NCBI GenBank assembly: GCA_903909215.1
Contig: CAIVUX010000019.1
Coordinates: 20,729 to 84,728, forward strand
Length of the DNA: 64,000 nt
Reading direction: 5' to 3'
Source: an uncultured Ferrovum sp.
GTDB lineage: Bacteria; Pseudomonadota; Gammaproteobacteria; Burkholderiales; Ferrovaceae
Part shown: positions 1-9,619 of the stretch, in pieces
How the letters are laid out: each line of letters begins with the position of its first letter
Numbering within the stretch: the first letter of the stretch is position 1
Made by a program: the position numbers and the translations under genes
Notes under the pieces: model-generated
Databases searched by the model: none
Told to the model about the DNA's origin: nothing
Seen by the model: only the letters and a program-made list of their open reading frames with translations

Positions 1-23
1 CACTCTAAAGATTGGAGTGCCAA
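1..23 (-). promoter_or_regulatory. CIRCE-like HrcA operator, cut by the window edge
   Basis: The bases read CACTC, nine spacer bases, then GAGTGCCAA. The CIRCE consensus is TTAGCACTC-N9-GAGTGCTAA, so 13 of the 14 visible consensus positions match and the spacer is exactly nine. The first four bases of the left arm would lie outside the window. CIRCE binds the heat-shock repressor HrcA. The site is downstream of ftsX and points towards a gene left of the window. In many proteobacteria rpoH follows ftsX, so control of rpoH is an inference that this window cannot confirm. Confidence 0.72.
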
Positions 24-32
24 TTCTCTCAA
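4..32 (-). promoter_or_regulatory. possible promoter overlapping the CIRCE element
   Basis: On the minus strand a -35-like TTGAGA (bases 27-32, five of six consensus bases) is followed after 17 bases by TTTAGA (bases 4-9), a weak -10. The -10 falls inside the CIRCE element, as expected for a promoter blocked by HrcA. The -10 match is only three of six, so the assignment rests mostly on the -35, the spacing and the operator. Confidence 0.35.
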
Positions 33-50
33 TAGTTCAGAAAAAAATCT

Positions 51-953
51 TTAACGGGACCGTGGTAAGTAAGCGGTTACTGACACGTAAGCGGCTATCC
101 AACCGAGAATTCCTGTAATCGCTTCGCAGAGCAGAAGCTCTTTAAGGGCAAAGGGCTGCAAGTGAAAATCAAGACCAAAAAGAGGGGTTAGGTCTGTCAA
201 TAGGCCGTTTAAAAGGTGAATACCTAGGGTTGCAAGGCCTAAGGCTGCAGCGGCTCCCAAAAGACCTTGTAGAAAACCAAAGTACAAAAAGGGGCGGCGA
301 ATGGTGGTGCGGGTGGCCCCCATAAGGTGCGACACCTCCAGCTCATCCCGCGCTGATAATATTTGCAGCCGAACGGTATTCACAATAACGGCCCATAAGG
401 CCAAGCCCATCACCAGTGCCACGCCCATCACCAAGTGTTGACCAAAGACCAGCAAGGCCGCTAAACGGTGTGCCCATTCGCTATCCAATTGCACCCGTTC
501 CACTTTGGCCCAGCCCGAGAACTCTTGACGCAAAGCCTCTAGTTGGTTGGGGTCAGCGCTTTTGGCCGTCACCACGAAAGTATGGGGCAATGGGTTTTTA
601 TCCAACACGCTAAGGGCCTCTGCCAAACCGGGTGCAGCCTTCATTTCAGCCAAAGCCTCCTCACTGGAAATGTAGCGCACAGACTGCACGCCGCGCTGGG
701 CTTGCAAGGAGTCCCAGGTGCTGCGAACCGTTATCAAGTCGGCGTCCTGGGCCATGAATATCGTGATATGAGGCTCATGCAGCACGCTGCGCCCCAGAGT
801 TCCGGCTTCATTAATGGCGTGGTACAGCCCCACGGGCAGGCAGAGGGTGGCGCCAATCACCAAGATGGCCAACAAGCTTCCCACGGGAGAGCGGGACAGC
901 CGCGTGAGGGCGTTGCGCAAGGCCCGGCCATGCTGAATAAACCAAGACATCAT
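51..953 (-). CDS. ftsX: Cell division protein FtsX
   Basis: FtsX is the membrane subunit of the FtsEX complex, which at the division site relays ATP hydrolysis to periplasmic peptidoglycan hydrolase activators. The 300-residue protein shows the FtsX plan: a cytoplasmic N-terminus, a first membrane helix near residues 27-47, a periplasmic domain of about 120 residues, then three further helices in the C-terminal FtsX/MacB-type domain. Length is normal. Its start overlaps the ftsE stop by four bases (ATGA), so the two are translationally coupled. Order ftsY-ftsE-ftsX is standard. Confidence 0.95.
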   Translation of the reverse strand: MMSWFIQHGRALRNALTRLSRSPVGSLLAILVIGATLCLPVGLYHAINEAGTLGRSVLHEPHITIFMAQDADLITVRSTWDSLQAQRGVQSVRYISSEEALAEMKAAPGLAEALSVLDKNPLPHTFVVTAKSADPNQLEALRQEFSGWAKVERVQLDSEWAHRLAALLVFGQHLVMGVALVMGLALWAVIVNTVRLQILSARDELEVSHLMGATRTTIRRPFLYFGFLQGLLGAAAALGLATLGIHLLNGLLTDLTPLFGLDFHLQPFALKELLLCEAITGILGWIAAYVSVTAYLPRSR

Positions 954-1636
954 GTGGCAAACTCCGCGGAATTGGTTTCAGAGTCGCCACCCAAGCGTCC
1001 GTCCTCCAGATGGAGAATACGAGTGGCGTAATGCGATAAGGCCACTTCATCATGACTTGCGATGACCAGCGTGACGCCGGCTTGATGAAAAGAGCGAAAA
1101 ATATCCAAAATAATGCGTGCGTAGTGCGGATCTAGCCCCCCTGTGGGTTCGTCGGCCAGCACCAAACGGGGGCGGTTTACAATGGCGCGTGCAATACAGA
1201 CCCGTTGCTGCTCACCGCCGGAGAGCGTAACGGGGTTGGCTAGCGCCTTATCGCTGAGACCGACTTTTTCTAGGGCGGCCCCCACGCGGCGCTTCATATC
1301 ATCGCCATAACTCCCAGCCAAGGTTAGGGGCGATGCGACGTTCTGCCAGACGTTGCGATCAAACAGCAGGCGATGATCTTGAAACACCAGACCAATATTT
1401 TGACGCAAGCGAGCCAAAGCCGTATTGCTCAGCTGACGCAAGTTTTGACCATTAAGCAACACCGCCCCTGAGCTCGGTCGTTCAATGCCCGCCATCAGTT
1501 TGAGCAGCGTGCTTTTTCCAGCACCCGAGTGTCCGGTGACAAATACCATCTCACCGGCTTCAATATCTAAACTCACCCCACTTAAGGCCTCATGGCCATC
1601 GGGGTAGCGTTTAACAACGGCATCCAGACGAATCAT
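950..1636 (-). CDS. ftsE: Cell division ATP-binding protein FtsE
   Basis: FtsE is the cytoplasmic ATPase partner of FtsX. The 228-residue ABC domain has a Walker A motif GHSGAGKST near residues 35-43, the Q-loop region near 'LVFQDHRLL' (typical of FtsE), the signature LSGGEQQRV near 138 and Walker B followed by DEPTGGLD near 160. The Q-loop sequence and the next-door ftsX distinguish it from other small ABC ATPases. It overlaps ftsY upstream and ftsX downstream by four bases each. Confidence 0.96.
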   Translation of the reverse strand: MIRLDAVVKRYPDGHEALSGVSLDIEAGEMVFVTGHSGAGKSTLLKLMAGIERPSSGAVLLNGQNLRQLSNTALARLRQNIGLVFQDHRLLFDRNVWQNVASPLTLAGSYGDDMKRRVGAALEKVGLSDKALANPVTLSGGEQQRVCIARAIVNRPRLVLADEPTGGLDPHYARIILDIFRSFHQAGVTLVIASHDEVALSHYATRILHLEDGRLGGDSETNSAEFAT

Positions 1637-2592
1637 TCGATGAGGGCGTCCACAAAATCTTGCGCGTTAAAAGGATGGAGATCGGCCAGCGCCTCACCCA
1701 CTCCCACAAAATATACAGGTACCGGGCGCTCACCGGCTATAGCCGCCAACACACCGCCCCGCGCTGTGCCGTCTAATTTGGTCACCACCAGTCCGGTCAG
1801 CTGTAAGGCCTCATCAAAAGCGTTTACCTGGGCCAAGGCATTTTGTCCGGTGTTGGCATCTAACACCAACAACACTTCGTGTGGCGCCGTAGCATCCGCT
1901 TTGGTAATAACCCGCTTCACCTTGCGGATTTCTTCCATTAAGTGCAATTGGGTGGGTAAACGTCCCGCCGTGTCCGCCAACACCACATCAATGCCGCGCG
2001 CACGGGCCGCTGCGATGGCATCAAAAATAACCGCAGCCGAATCCCCCTTTTCTTGGGTAATCACCGTGACTTGATTGCGCTCACCCCATTCCACCAGCTG
2101 CGCCACAGCGGCAGCACGAAAGGTGTCGCCTGCGGCCAGTAATACAGAATGGCCCTGGTTTATGAGGTGCTGGGCCAGTTTGCCAATGGTGGTGGTTTTG
2201 CCTGCCCCATTCACGCCCACAAACAAAATAACGTAAGGCTGATGACCTTGCGGACTCAACGTGCGTTGCATCGGGGTTAAAAGGTGCACCAAAGCCTCTT
2301 TTAGCAAAGGTCTGAGGGCCGAAGCCTCCTGAATAGACTGCTCCTTGGCGGCTAGGCGCAATTGAGCAATGAGTGCGCTGCTGGTTTTAACCCCCACATC
2401 CGCTGAAATTAAGGCATCCTCTAAGGCTTCAAACCAAGCGTCGTCTAGCGGCGCACCAAATAGGCCTTTTAAGCTGTCTTGTAGTTTTTTGCGGCTGTGG
2501 CTCAATCCGCTGCGCAGGCGATGCACCCAGCCCGCGGCGGATGCTGTGCTGGCGGCTGGGGGTTTGGGGGATTTCGTGAAGATGCCAAACAT
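1633..2592 (-). CDS. ftsY: Signal recognition particle receptor FtsY
   Basis: FtsY is the SRP receptor GTPase that docks ribosomes making membrane proteins at the SecYEG translocon. The 319-residue protein has a very short A domain, then the helical N domain (about 30-110) and G domain. G1 is GVNGAGKTT near 126-134, DTAGRLPT near 206 is G3, and TKLDGTARGG near 272 is G4 and following. It is shorter than E. coli FtsY because the acidic N-terminal extension is nearly absent, which is common outside enterics. It is first in a coupled run with ftsE and ftsX and divergent from rsmD. Confidence 0.95.
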   Translation of the reverse strand: MFGIFTKSPKPPAASTASAAGWVHRLRSGLSHSRKKLQDSLKGLFGAPLDDAWFEALEDALISADVGVKTSSALIAQLRLAAKEQSIQEASALRPLLKEALVHLLTPMQRTLSPQGHQPYVILFVGVNGAGKTTTIGKLAQHLINQGHSVLLAAGDTFRAAAVAQLVEWGERNQVTVITQEKGDSAAVIFDAIAAARARGIDVVLADTAGRLPTQLHLMEEIRKVKRVITKADATAPHEVLLVLDANTGQNALAQVNAFDEALQLTGLVVTKLDGTARGGVLAAIAGERPVPVYFVGVGEALADLHPFNAQDFVDALIE

Positions 2593-2661
2593 CGGACAAT
2601 GACACTCTTGAGGATGCGGGAACGAGAGTAGATTTTAACCCATGACAACCAAGGAAAGGGA

Positions 2662-3975
<1,314 letters not shown>

Positions 3976-3991
3976 TTAAGGCGCCTATCCC

Positions 3992-5656
3992 ATGTGTTTA
4001 TTTTTTCGCCGAGTAGCGCTGGCTTTAGCGCTGGTTGCATTTGCCGCTCAAAGTTCGGAGCTACCCAATCAAGAGCTTACCCCACGCCTAATGTATCAAT
4101 TACTGTTGGGCGAAGTAGCGGTGCAGCGTGATCACTTAAATCTGTCGGTTAAAACCTATATGGAATTGTTGCGCACCACTCATGACCCGCGCATCGCACA
4201 GCGTGCCGCGGAAATTGCGCTCTACGCTCACCAACCCCGCGAAGCCATTGAAGCCATTAATGTGTGGATACAATACGAGCCTCATTCCGCAGAAGCACGC
4301 GAGTTATTGGCCTCTATTATGATGGGGGCAGGGCAATCCACGGACGTGCGCGAAACATTGACCCATCTTTTGGCGAGCAATAAAACCGATGTGGGCGATG
4401 ATTTTCGTACCTTAAGCGCGGTGTTTGCGCAGCTGACCGACCACGCGGCGGGTTTGGTGTTGGCTGAAGAATTGGCCAAACCTTATCCGCAATTGCCCGA
4501 AGCCCATTATTTGGTGGCATCGGCTGCCTATATTGCAGGAAGTAGTGACCGCGCCCTCAAGGCCGCGCGCCGCGCCCTTGAGCTGCGCCCGGGCTGGGAA
4601 CCGGCTGCTTTATTAGAAGCGCGTCTTTTGCAAGAACGCGACCCGGTTTTGGCGCGTGCATTTTATCTGGATTTTTTAAATCAGTATCCACAGGCGCGTG
4701 ATGTGCGTTTGTTGTATGCGCGTGATCTGGTGGAAAGTAAAGAATACGTCTTGGCGCGCCAACAGTTCAACGTCATTCTGGAATCGGCGCCCGATAATCC
4801 CGATATCGCTTTTGCAGTGGCACTGCTCACTATTCAATTAAAAGATTTGGCCAGTGCCGAACCTTTGTTGCAAAAGGCATTGGATAACGGTTTTCACGAT
4901 CAAGACTTGGTGCGCTTTTATTTAGGACAAGCAGCAGAAGAACAAAAACAATGGGCCCGTGCGGCGCAATGGTATGGTGCGGTGGCTGCGGGCGAGCAGC
5001 TGAATGTGGCGCGCATTAGGCTGGCGCTGATGACAGCACACGTGAGCGGTTTACAAAAAGGGCTTGAATTGCTGCAAGCCACGGAAGATAAAACACCGGA
5101 ACAAAAATTAATAAAAGTGCTGGCCAATGAACAAATGCGACGTGAAGCGGGTGACTTTAGCGGAGCCTACACCGTATTGACGGAGGCCTTGCGCAGCACA
5201 CCCGATTCCGCTGATTTACTGTATGAGCGTGCCATCGTGGCAGAAAAGCTCGATAAATTAGATGTGGTGGAGCAAGACTTACGTCAAGTGATTGCGTTGC
5301 GCCCTGATTACGCACACGCTTATAACGCCTTGGGTTACAGCTTTGCCGATCGCGCAGTTCGTTTAGATGAAGCCTTGGCACTGATACAAAAAGCATTGTC
5401 CTTGTCGCCCAGCGATCCGTTTATTTTGGACAGTTTGGGATGGGTAGAATTTCGTATGGGACAAATGCCCGAATCCATTAAATTTTTAAAGCAGGCCTAC
5501 AGTTTGCAAGAAGACCCTGAAATTGCCGCGCATTTGGGTGAAGTCTTGTGGAAGTCGGGCGATCAGCGTGCGGCACGCAATGCTTGGGAAGAGAGCCTTA
5601 AAATAAATCCCGATAACGAAGTGTTGCGCGCCACCATGCACCGTTTCGTGCCGTAA
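3992..5656 (+). CDS. Exported tetratricopeptide-repeat protein
   Basis: A 554-residue protein with an N-terminal hydrophobic signal (about residues 5-22, RRVALALALVAFAAQS) and TPR-like helical repeats over most of its length. They are clearest in the C-terminal third, where 'AYNALGYSFADR', 'DSLGWVEFRMG' and 'AAHLGEVLWKSGD' mark successive repeats. This family sits before lolB-ispE in many betaproteobacteria. Its role is not established; a cell-envelope scaffold is a reasonable inference from location and export. The lolB start follows after five bases. Confidence 0.85.
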   Translation: MCLFFRRVALALALVAFAAQSSELPNQELTPRLMYQLLLGEVAVQRDHLNLSVKTYMELLRTTHDPRIAQRAAEIALYAHQPREAIEAINVWIQYEPHSAEARELLASIMMGAGQSTDVRETLTHLLASNKTDVGDDFRTLSAVFAQLTDHAAGLVLAEELAKPYPQLPEAHYLVASAAYIAGSSDRALKAARRALELRPGWEPAALLEARLLQERDPVLARAFYLDFLNQYPQARDVRLLYARDLVESKEYVLARQQFNVILESAPDNPDIAFAVALLTIQLKDLASAEPLLQKALDNGFHDQDLVRFYLGQAAEEQKQWARAAQWYGAVAAGEQLNVARIRLALMTAHVSGLQKGLELLQATEDKTPEQKLIKVLANEQMRREAGDFSGAYTVLTEALRSTPDSADLLYERAIVAEKLDKLDVVEQDLRQVIALRPDYAHAYNALGYSFADRAVRLDEALALIQKALSLSPSDPFILDSLGWVEFRMGQMPESIKFLKQAYSLQEDPEIAAHLGEVLWKSGDQRAARNAWEESLKINPDNEVLRATMHRFVP

Positions 5657-5661
5657 CGCTT

Positions 5662-6267
5662 ATGCACGCCGTTCTGCGCGCCGTATTGTTATCGTCAATA
5701 GTCCTAGGCGGTTGCGCACTTATTCCCATAAACAATGTTCCGGCAGACCAATCGGTGGGTCACGGTGAGTTTGCCCAGGTGGCGTTTTCAGGCCGCATCG
5801 CTGTGCGACAAAATGAGAGCAGTGATAGTGGCAAAATTGAATGGCAGGGCAACACCACAGAGCAACATGTGGAATTGCTCTCGCCCTTAGGAAATACCGT
5901 AGCCACCTTGGACCATTCGGCACAGCGCGTGCAGTTGATCACGGCCGATCATCAGGAGTTTAGCGCCGCCAATCCACAGCAGCTCACGCAAAAAATATTG
6001 GGCTATGCCTTGCCCTTGGACGGTCTGCCTTGGTGGGTTGTGGGGCAAGCGGCTCCTGCGGATGTTCCACTTATGGAACCGGCTGTAATGGTGCGCAACG
6101 AAAAAGGTGAATTGCTCACGTTGACCCAAGCGGATTGGCGTATAGAGTATGGGGCTTGGCGCCACGTAGGGGACCAACAACTGCCGGGCTCATTGCAGCT
6201 GCAACGAGGCTCTCTCACCATTCGTATAATCATAGACCGCTGGAATGTGCAGGGTGCTACCCCATGA
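5662..6267 (+). CDS. lolB: Outer-membrane lipoprotein insertase LolB
   Basis: LolB accepts lipoproteins from periplasmic LolA and inserts them into the outer membrane. The 201-residue precursor has a signal peptide ending in a lipobox VLGGC, so it is itself a lipoprotein. The mature part has the half-barrel pattern of the family ('FSGRIAVRQ', 'LLSPLGNTVATL', 'LPWWVVGQ'). Its stop overlaps the ispE start by ATGA. lolB-ispE-tRNA-Gln-prs is a conserved beta/gamma order, which supports the call despite low sequence conservation. Confidence 0.9.
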   Translation: MHAVLRAVLLSSIVLGGCALIPINNVPADQSVGHGEFAQVAFSGRIAVRQNESSDSGKIEWQGNTTEQHVELLSPLGNTVATLDHSAQRVQLITADHQEFSAANPQQLTQKILGYALPLDGLPWWVVGQAAPADVPLMEPAVMVRNEKGELLTLTQADWRIEYGAWRHVGDQQLPGSLQLQRGSLTIRIIIDRWNVQGATP

Positions 6268-7097
6268 ACGGCGCCATCTTAGGTGCCCCAGCCCCTGCCA
6301 AGCTCAATTTGTTTTTGCACGTTACAGGGCGCCGCGCGGATGGTTATCACACGTTGCAAACGGTCTTCACTTTTATCGATTATGGCGATACCTTGGATTT
6401 TGTAGCCACCCAGGACGGCCGCATTACGCAGCGCGCGCCCTTGGTGGGCATTACGCCGGAAGAGGACTTATGCTTAAAGGCAGCGCACGCCTTGCAGCGT
6501 GCCAGTGACTGTGAGCAAGGCGTGGTGATTGGATTAAATAAACGCATTCCCTTGGGCGGGGGTTTGGGCGGTGGCAGCTCGGATGCCGCCACTACCTTAT
6601 TGATTTTAAATAAATTATGGGGTCTTTCTTGGCCCCGCCAAGCGCTTTTGGCGTTGGCCGCGACCTTAGGTGCCGACGTACCGGTTTTTGTGGCAGGAAG
6701 CGCCGCATTTGCCGAAGGAGTGGGCGAAATTTTAACCCCCATGGTTCTGCCAACCCCTTGGTACCTGGTGGTAGACCCTCAAATCAACGTTTCCACCCGT
6801 GAAATCTTCGAAGCCCCTGATTTGACAAGGAGTTCGATCCCGGTCAAAATGTGCGACTTTTCAATGGAATTTGGGCGAAATGACCTCCAACCCGTGGTCT
6901 GTCGCCGTTATCCGCAGGTAGCCCGACTGCTTGATGCCCTGAATCGCCTGGGCCCGGCTCAAATGACAGGTTCAGGCGCTTGTTGTTTTGTGCCGTTTGA
7001 GCGGGAATCTGATGCGCAGATTGCCTTGCGACAAATTCCAATGGACTGCAAAGGTTTTATTGCCCGCGGGATAAACCACCATCCGCTGCGGGATTAA
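6264..7097 (+). CDS. ispE: 4-diphosphocytidyl-2-C-methyl-D-erythritol kinase IspE
   Basis: IspE phosphorylates CDP-methylerythritol in the non-mevalonate isoprenoid pathway. The 277-residue GHMP kinase has the PAPAKLNLFLHV N-terminus, the ATP-binding PLGGGLGGGSSDAA loop near residue 95, and the C-terminal MTGSGACCF motif. I start it at the ATG that overlaps the lolB stop (6264), because a frame from 6135 would run through lolB and carries no family sequence. It ends seven bases before tRNA-Gln and is probably co-transcribed with it. Confidence 0.95.
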   Translation: MNGAILGAPAPAKLNLFLHVTGRRADGYHTLQTVFTFIDYGDTLDFVATQDGRITQRAPLVGITPEEDLCLKAAHALQRASDCEQGVVIGLNKRIPLGGGLGGGSSDAATTLLILNKLWGLSWPRQALLALAATLGADVPVFVAGSAAFAEGVGEILTPMVLPTPWYLVVDPQINVSTREIFEAPDLTRSSIPVKMCDFSMEFGRNDLQPVVCRRYPQVARLLDALNRLGPAQMTGSGACCFVPFERESDAQIALRQIPMDCKGFIARGINHHPLRD

Positions 7098-7104
7098 GGG
7101 TCGT

Positions 7105-7179
7105 AGGGGAGTCGCCAAGTGGTAAGGCACCGGATTTTGATTCCGGCATTCGTAGGTTCGATCCCTACCTCCCCTGCCA
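7105..7179 (+). tRNA. tRNA-Gln (anticodon UUG)
   Basis: A 75-nt cloverleaf with encoded CCA. The acceptor stem AGGGGAG pairs with CTCCCCT, followed by discriminator G and CCA. The anticodon arm is CCGGA/TCCGG with loop TTTTGAT, giving anticodon TTG, which reads CAA. The T arm is GTAGG-TTCGATC-CCTAC. It is highly similar to enterobacterial tRNA-Gln in the D and anticodon arms. It lies between ispE and prs, its usual place in beta- and gammaproteobacteria. Confidence 0.97.
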
Positions 7180-7211
7180 GTATTGAAGGCGATTAACAAA
7201 CCAGGAGTTCC

Positions 7212-8162
7212 ATGTCTTCTGACAACCTGATGGTGTTCACCGGTTCCGCCAACCCCAAGTTGGCCAGCGAGGTGGCGTCACATCTGAATATTGCCGTAGG
7301 ACGGGCCACTGTGGGCCGTTTTAGTGACGGTGAAGTGATGGTGGAGATTATGGAAAACGTGCGCGGTCGAGATTGCTTTATTTTGCAATCCACCTGCGCC
7401 CCCACCAATGATCACTTAATGGAGGTGATGGTGATGTGCGATGCCCTGCGGCGCTCTTCCGCCGCACGCATTACGGCAGCCATTCCGTATTTTGGCTATG
7501 CCCGTCAAGATCGCCGACCCCGTTCAGCGCGGGTGGCGATTTCGGCCAAGGTAGTGGCCAACATGTTGCAAGGTGCGGGCGTGAATCGGGTTTTGACCAT
7601 GGACCTGCACTCCGATCAGATTCAAGGGTTTTTTGATATTCCCGTGGATAACGTGTATTCCACACCCGTATTGTTGGGGGATGTGTGGCGCACGGGGCAT
7701 CAAAACCTGACCGTGGTTTCTCCTGATGTGGGAGGGGTGGTGCGCGCTCGTGCCATGGCCAAACGCCTAGAAGCCGATTTGGTCATTATCGATAAACGCC
7801 GCCCTAAACCCAATGTGGCGCAAGTGATGAATGTGATTGGCGATGTGGCGGGGCGAACTTGCCTGATCATGGATGACATGGTGGATACCGCCAACACGTT
7901 GTGCGAAGCAGCTGCGGCATTAAAGTCACACGGCGCTGAAAAAGTATTGGCGTACATTACGCACCCGGTGTTATCCGGAAGTGCGGTGGCGCGAATCACA
8001 GCCTCAGCCTTAGATGAACTGGTGGTAACCGACACCATTCCGTTATCTGCCGAAGCGGCGGCCAGCCCGCGTATTCGGCAATTGAGTATTGCGGGTTTAA
8101 TGGCAGAAACCATGCGTCGCATTAGCGATGCTGATTCGGTCAGCTCTTTGTTTATGGAATAG
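7212..8162 (+). CDS. prs: Ribose-phosphate pyrophosphokinase (PRPP synthetase)
   Basis: Makes phosphoribosyl pyrophosphate from ribose-5-phosphate and ATP, feeding purine, pyrimidine, histidine, tryptophan and NAD synthesis. The 316-residue class I enzyme shows '[10 protein letters not shown]' (ATP/catalytic flexible loop region near 95-105), '[16 protein letters not shown]' near 170 and the PRPP-binding '[12 protein letters not shown]' near 217-228. Length equals the family standard. An AGGAG precedes the ATG. It provides the PRPP used by pyrE (29549). Confidence 0.97.
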   Translation: MSSDNLMVFTGSANPKLASEVASHLNIAVGRATVGRFSDGEVMVEIMENVRGRDCFILQSTCAPTNDHLMEVMVMCDALRRSSAARITAAIPYFGYARQDRRPRSARVAISAKVVANMLQGAGVNRVLTMDLHSDQIQGFFDIPVDNVYSTPVLLGDVWRTGHQNLTVVSPDVGGVVRARAMAKRLEADLVIIDKRRPKPNVAQVMNVIGDVAGRTCLIMDDMVDTANTLCEAAAALKSHGAEKVLAYITHPVLSGSAVARITASALDELVVTDTIPLSAEAAASPRIRQLSIAGLMAETMRRISDADSVSSLFME

Positions 8163-8227
8163 TTTTGCAGCACCTCGTTGTCTGGTCGCGGACGGCGGGT
8201 TTTATTAATTGTTAATTAGGAAAAATC

Positions 8228-8917
8228 ATGGAAATTAATGTTACAGAACGAAACGTACAGGGCACCGGAGCGAGCCGCCGCCTGCGTATCAAGGGACGTG
8301 TTCCCGGCATTTTATACGGTGCTGGCAAAGACGCGTTGGCCATCGAGCTCGATCACAATGAGTTGTACCATAAGTTGCGTCAAGAATCGTTTCACGCCTC
8401 TATTCTGACCATCAAAATGGACGGCAATGATCAGCAAGCACTGTTGCGCGATGTGCAAATGCACCCCTTCCGCCAAATCGTGTTGCATGTGGATTTTCAG
8501 CGCGTAGACGCTAACCAGAAGATTCACATGAAAGTGCCATTGCACTTTATCAATGGTGATATCTCACCGGGGGTTAAACAATCGGGCGCCATTATCAGCC
8601 ATATTCTCAATGAAGTTGAGATTGTGTGTCTGCCTAAAGATTTGCCTGAGTTTATTGAAGTGGACTTGAAAGATCTGGCTCTTGGCCATCCGTTGCATTT
8701 ATCGGGCGTTGTTGTGGTGGCTGGAATTGAATTTGCCGCCGTGATTAAGGGGGATAACCCTCCTGTTGCCGCAGCTGTTCTGCCACGCGCTGCGCGTGCT
8801 GAAGAAGATGCAGATGCGCCTGCGGTGTCTGTGGCAGATGTGCCTGCAGCCAATCAGAAAGCGCCTGCCACTGAAGATGCGGGCAAGGATGGCGGCAAGG
8901 ACAGCAACAAGAAATAA
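8228..8917 (+). CDS. rplY: 50S ribosomal protein L25 (long, CTC-type)
   Basis: L25 binds 5S rRNA. At 229 residues this is the long CTC form: an N-terminal L25 domain (about 1-90, 'GTGASRRLRIKGRVPGILYG') followed by the TL5/CTC beta domain (to about 185). The tail of roughly 40 residues is low-complexity, alanine- and aspartate-rich and ends in lysines. Position between prs and pth is standard. A strong hairpin lies directly downstream. Confidence 0.95.
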   Translation: MEINVTERNVQGTGASRRLRIKGRVPGILYGAGKDALAIELDHNELYHKLRQESFHASILTIKMDGNDQQALLRDVQMHPFRQIVLHVDFQRVDANQKIHMKVPLHFINGDISPGVKQSGAIISHILNEVEIVCLPKDLPEFIEVDLKDLALGHPLHLSGVVVVAGIEFAAVIKGDNPPVAAAVLPRAARAEEDADAPAVSVADVPAANQKAPATEDAGKDGGKDSNKK

Positions 8918-8924
8918 ATCTCTA

Positions 8925-8959
8925 CCAACGCCGGCCGTTGCTGCAGCGGTCGGTGTTGG
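8925..8959 (+). other. Stable hairpin between rplY and pth
   Basis: A 13-base arm (8925-8937) pairs with 8947-8959 around a nine-base loop. Eleven pairs are Watson-Crick and two are G-U in the plus-strand RNA, so the structure favours that strand. No run of T follows, so it is not a classic intrinsic terminator. It may be a processing site or attenuator separating ribosomal protein and pth messages. The structure is visible; the role is inferred. Confidence 0.45.
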
Positions 8960-8978
8960 CCTAACCTGAGCCGAACCC

Positions 8979-9557
8979 ATGTCAGCACTGCGATTGATGG
9001 TGGGCCTCGGTAATCCTGGCCCCGAATACGAACAAACACGACACAATGCCGGCTTTTGGTTTGTGAACCGCGTGGCCCATGCCCATGGCGGGTCTTGGCA
9101 TAGGGAGTCGCGTTTCCACGGAGATGTGGCGCGCATCTCCTTACCAAGCGGCGATTTGTGGTTGTTAAAACCCTCCACTTTTATGAACGAAAGCGGTCGT
9201 GCCGTTGCAGCCATGGCGCGTTTCTATCAAATGGTGCCATCAGAAATTTTGCTGGTGCACGATGAGTTGGATTTAGAGCCGGGTGTGGTGAAGCTTAAAA
9301 AAGCGGGCGGCTCTGCCGGTCATAACGGCCTTAAAGATACAACTGCAGCATTAGGCTCTCCCGACTATTGGCGCATGCGTGTGGGCATTGGCCACCCGGG
9401 TGAGCGGCTTCCTGTGGCTGATTATGTATTGCGTCGTGCCACGCGTGATGAGCAAGAATCTATTGATACCGCACTCGATCGTGCTGAAGAAGTGTTTCCA
9501 CTCATTGGTGCGGGTGAAATGAACGCGGCGCTGTTAAAGCTGCATACAGCCAATTAG
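8979..9557 (+). CDS. pth: Peptidyl-tRNA hydrolase
   Basis: Releases tRNA from peptidyl-tRNAs that drop off ribosomes. The 192-residue protein has 'MVGLGNPGPEYEQTRHNAGF' near the N-terminus, including the catalytic histidine of RHNAGF, then 'KPSTFMNESGRAV' and 'VHDELDLEPG'. All family signature blocks are intact and the length is normal. It follows rplY and precedes ychF, the usual order. Its last base is also the first G of the palindrome pair that follows. Confidence 0.96.
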   Translation: MSALRLMVGLGNPGPEYEQTRHNAGFWFVNRVAHAHGGSWHRESRFHGDVARISLPSGDLWLLKPSTFMNESGRAVAAMARFYQMVPSEILLVHDELDLEPGVVKLKKAGGSAGHNGLKDTTAALGSPDYWRMRVGIGHPGERLPVADYVLRRATRDEQESIDTALDRAEEVFPLIGAGEMNAALLKLHTAN

Positions 9558-9586
9558 GGGTCAGACCCCCCCAGGGGTCTGACCCC
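9557..9586. repeat. GGGGTCWGACCCC palindrome, inverted pair (pth-ychF)
   Basis: GGGGTCAGACCCC at 9557-9569 and GGGGTCTGACCCC at 9574-9586 are exact reverse complements separated by CCCA. As RNA they form a perfect 13-bp hairpin, directly at the stop of pth and followed by AAAAC rather than T. One of seven loci of this family in the window; the others are at 10732, 26045, 28225, 33567, 52412 and 57857. Confidence 0.93.
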
Positions 9587-9619
9587 AAAACAACCCACTT
9601 TTATTGTGAAGATTAAATA

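Noticed and set aside
543..1031. Open frame of 162 codons antisense to ftsX
   Set aside because: It is a shadow of ftsX/ftsE on the other strand, with no start signal or recognisable protein pattern.
7105..7179. tRNA-Gln as a phage or island attachment site
   Set aside because: No integrase, no duplicated tRNA 3' end and conserved neighbours on both sides.
9557..9586. Palindrome pair after pth as a simple intrinsic terminator
   Set aside because: The hairpin is strong but is followed by AAAAC instead of a T-run, and the same element occurs inside genes, so termination is not its defining role.
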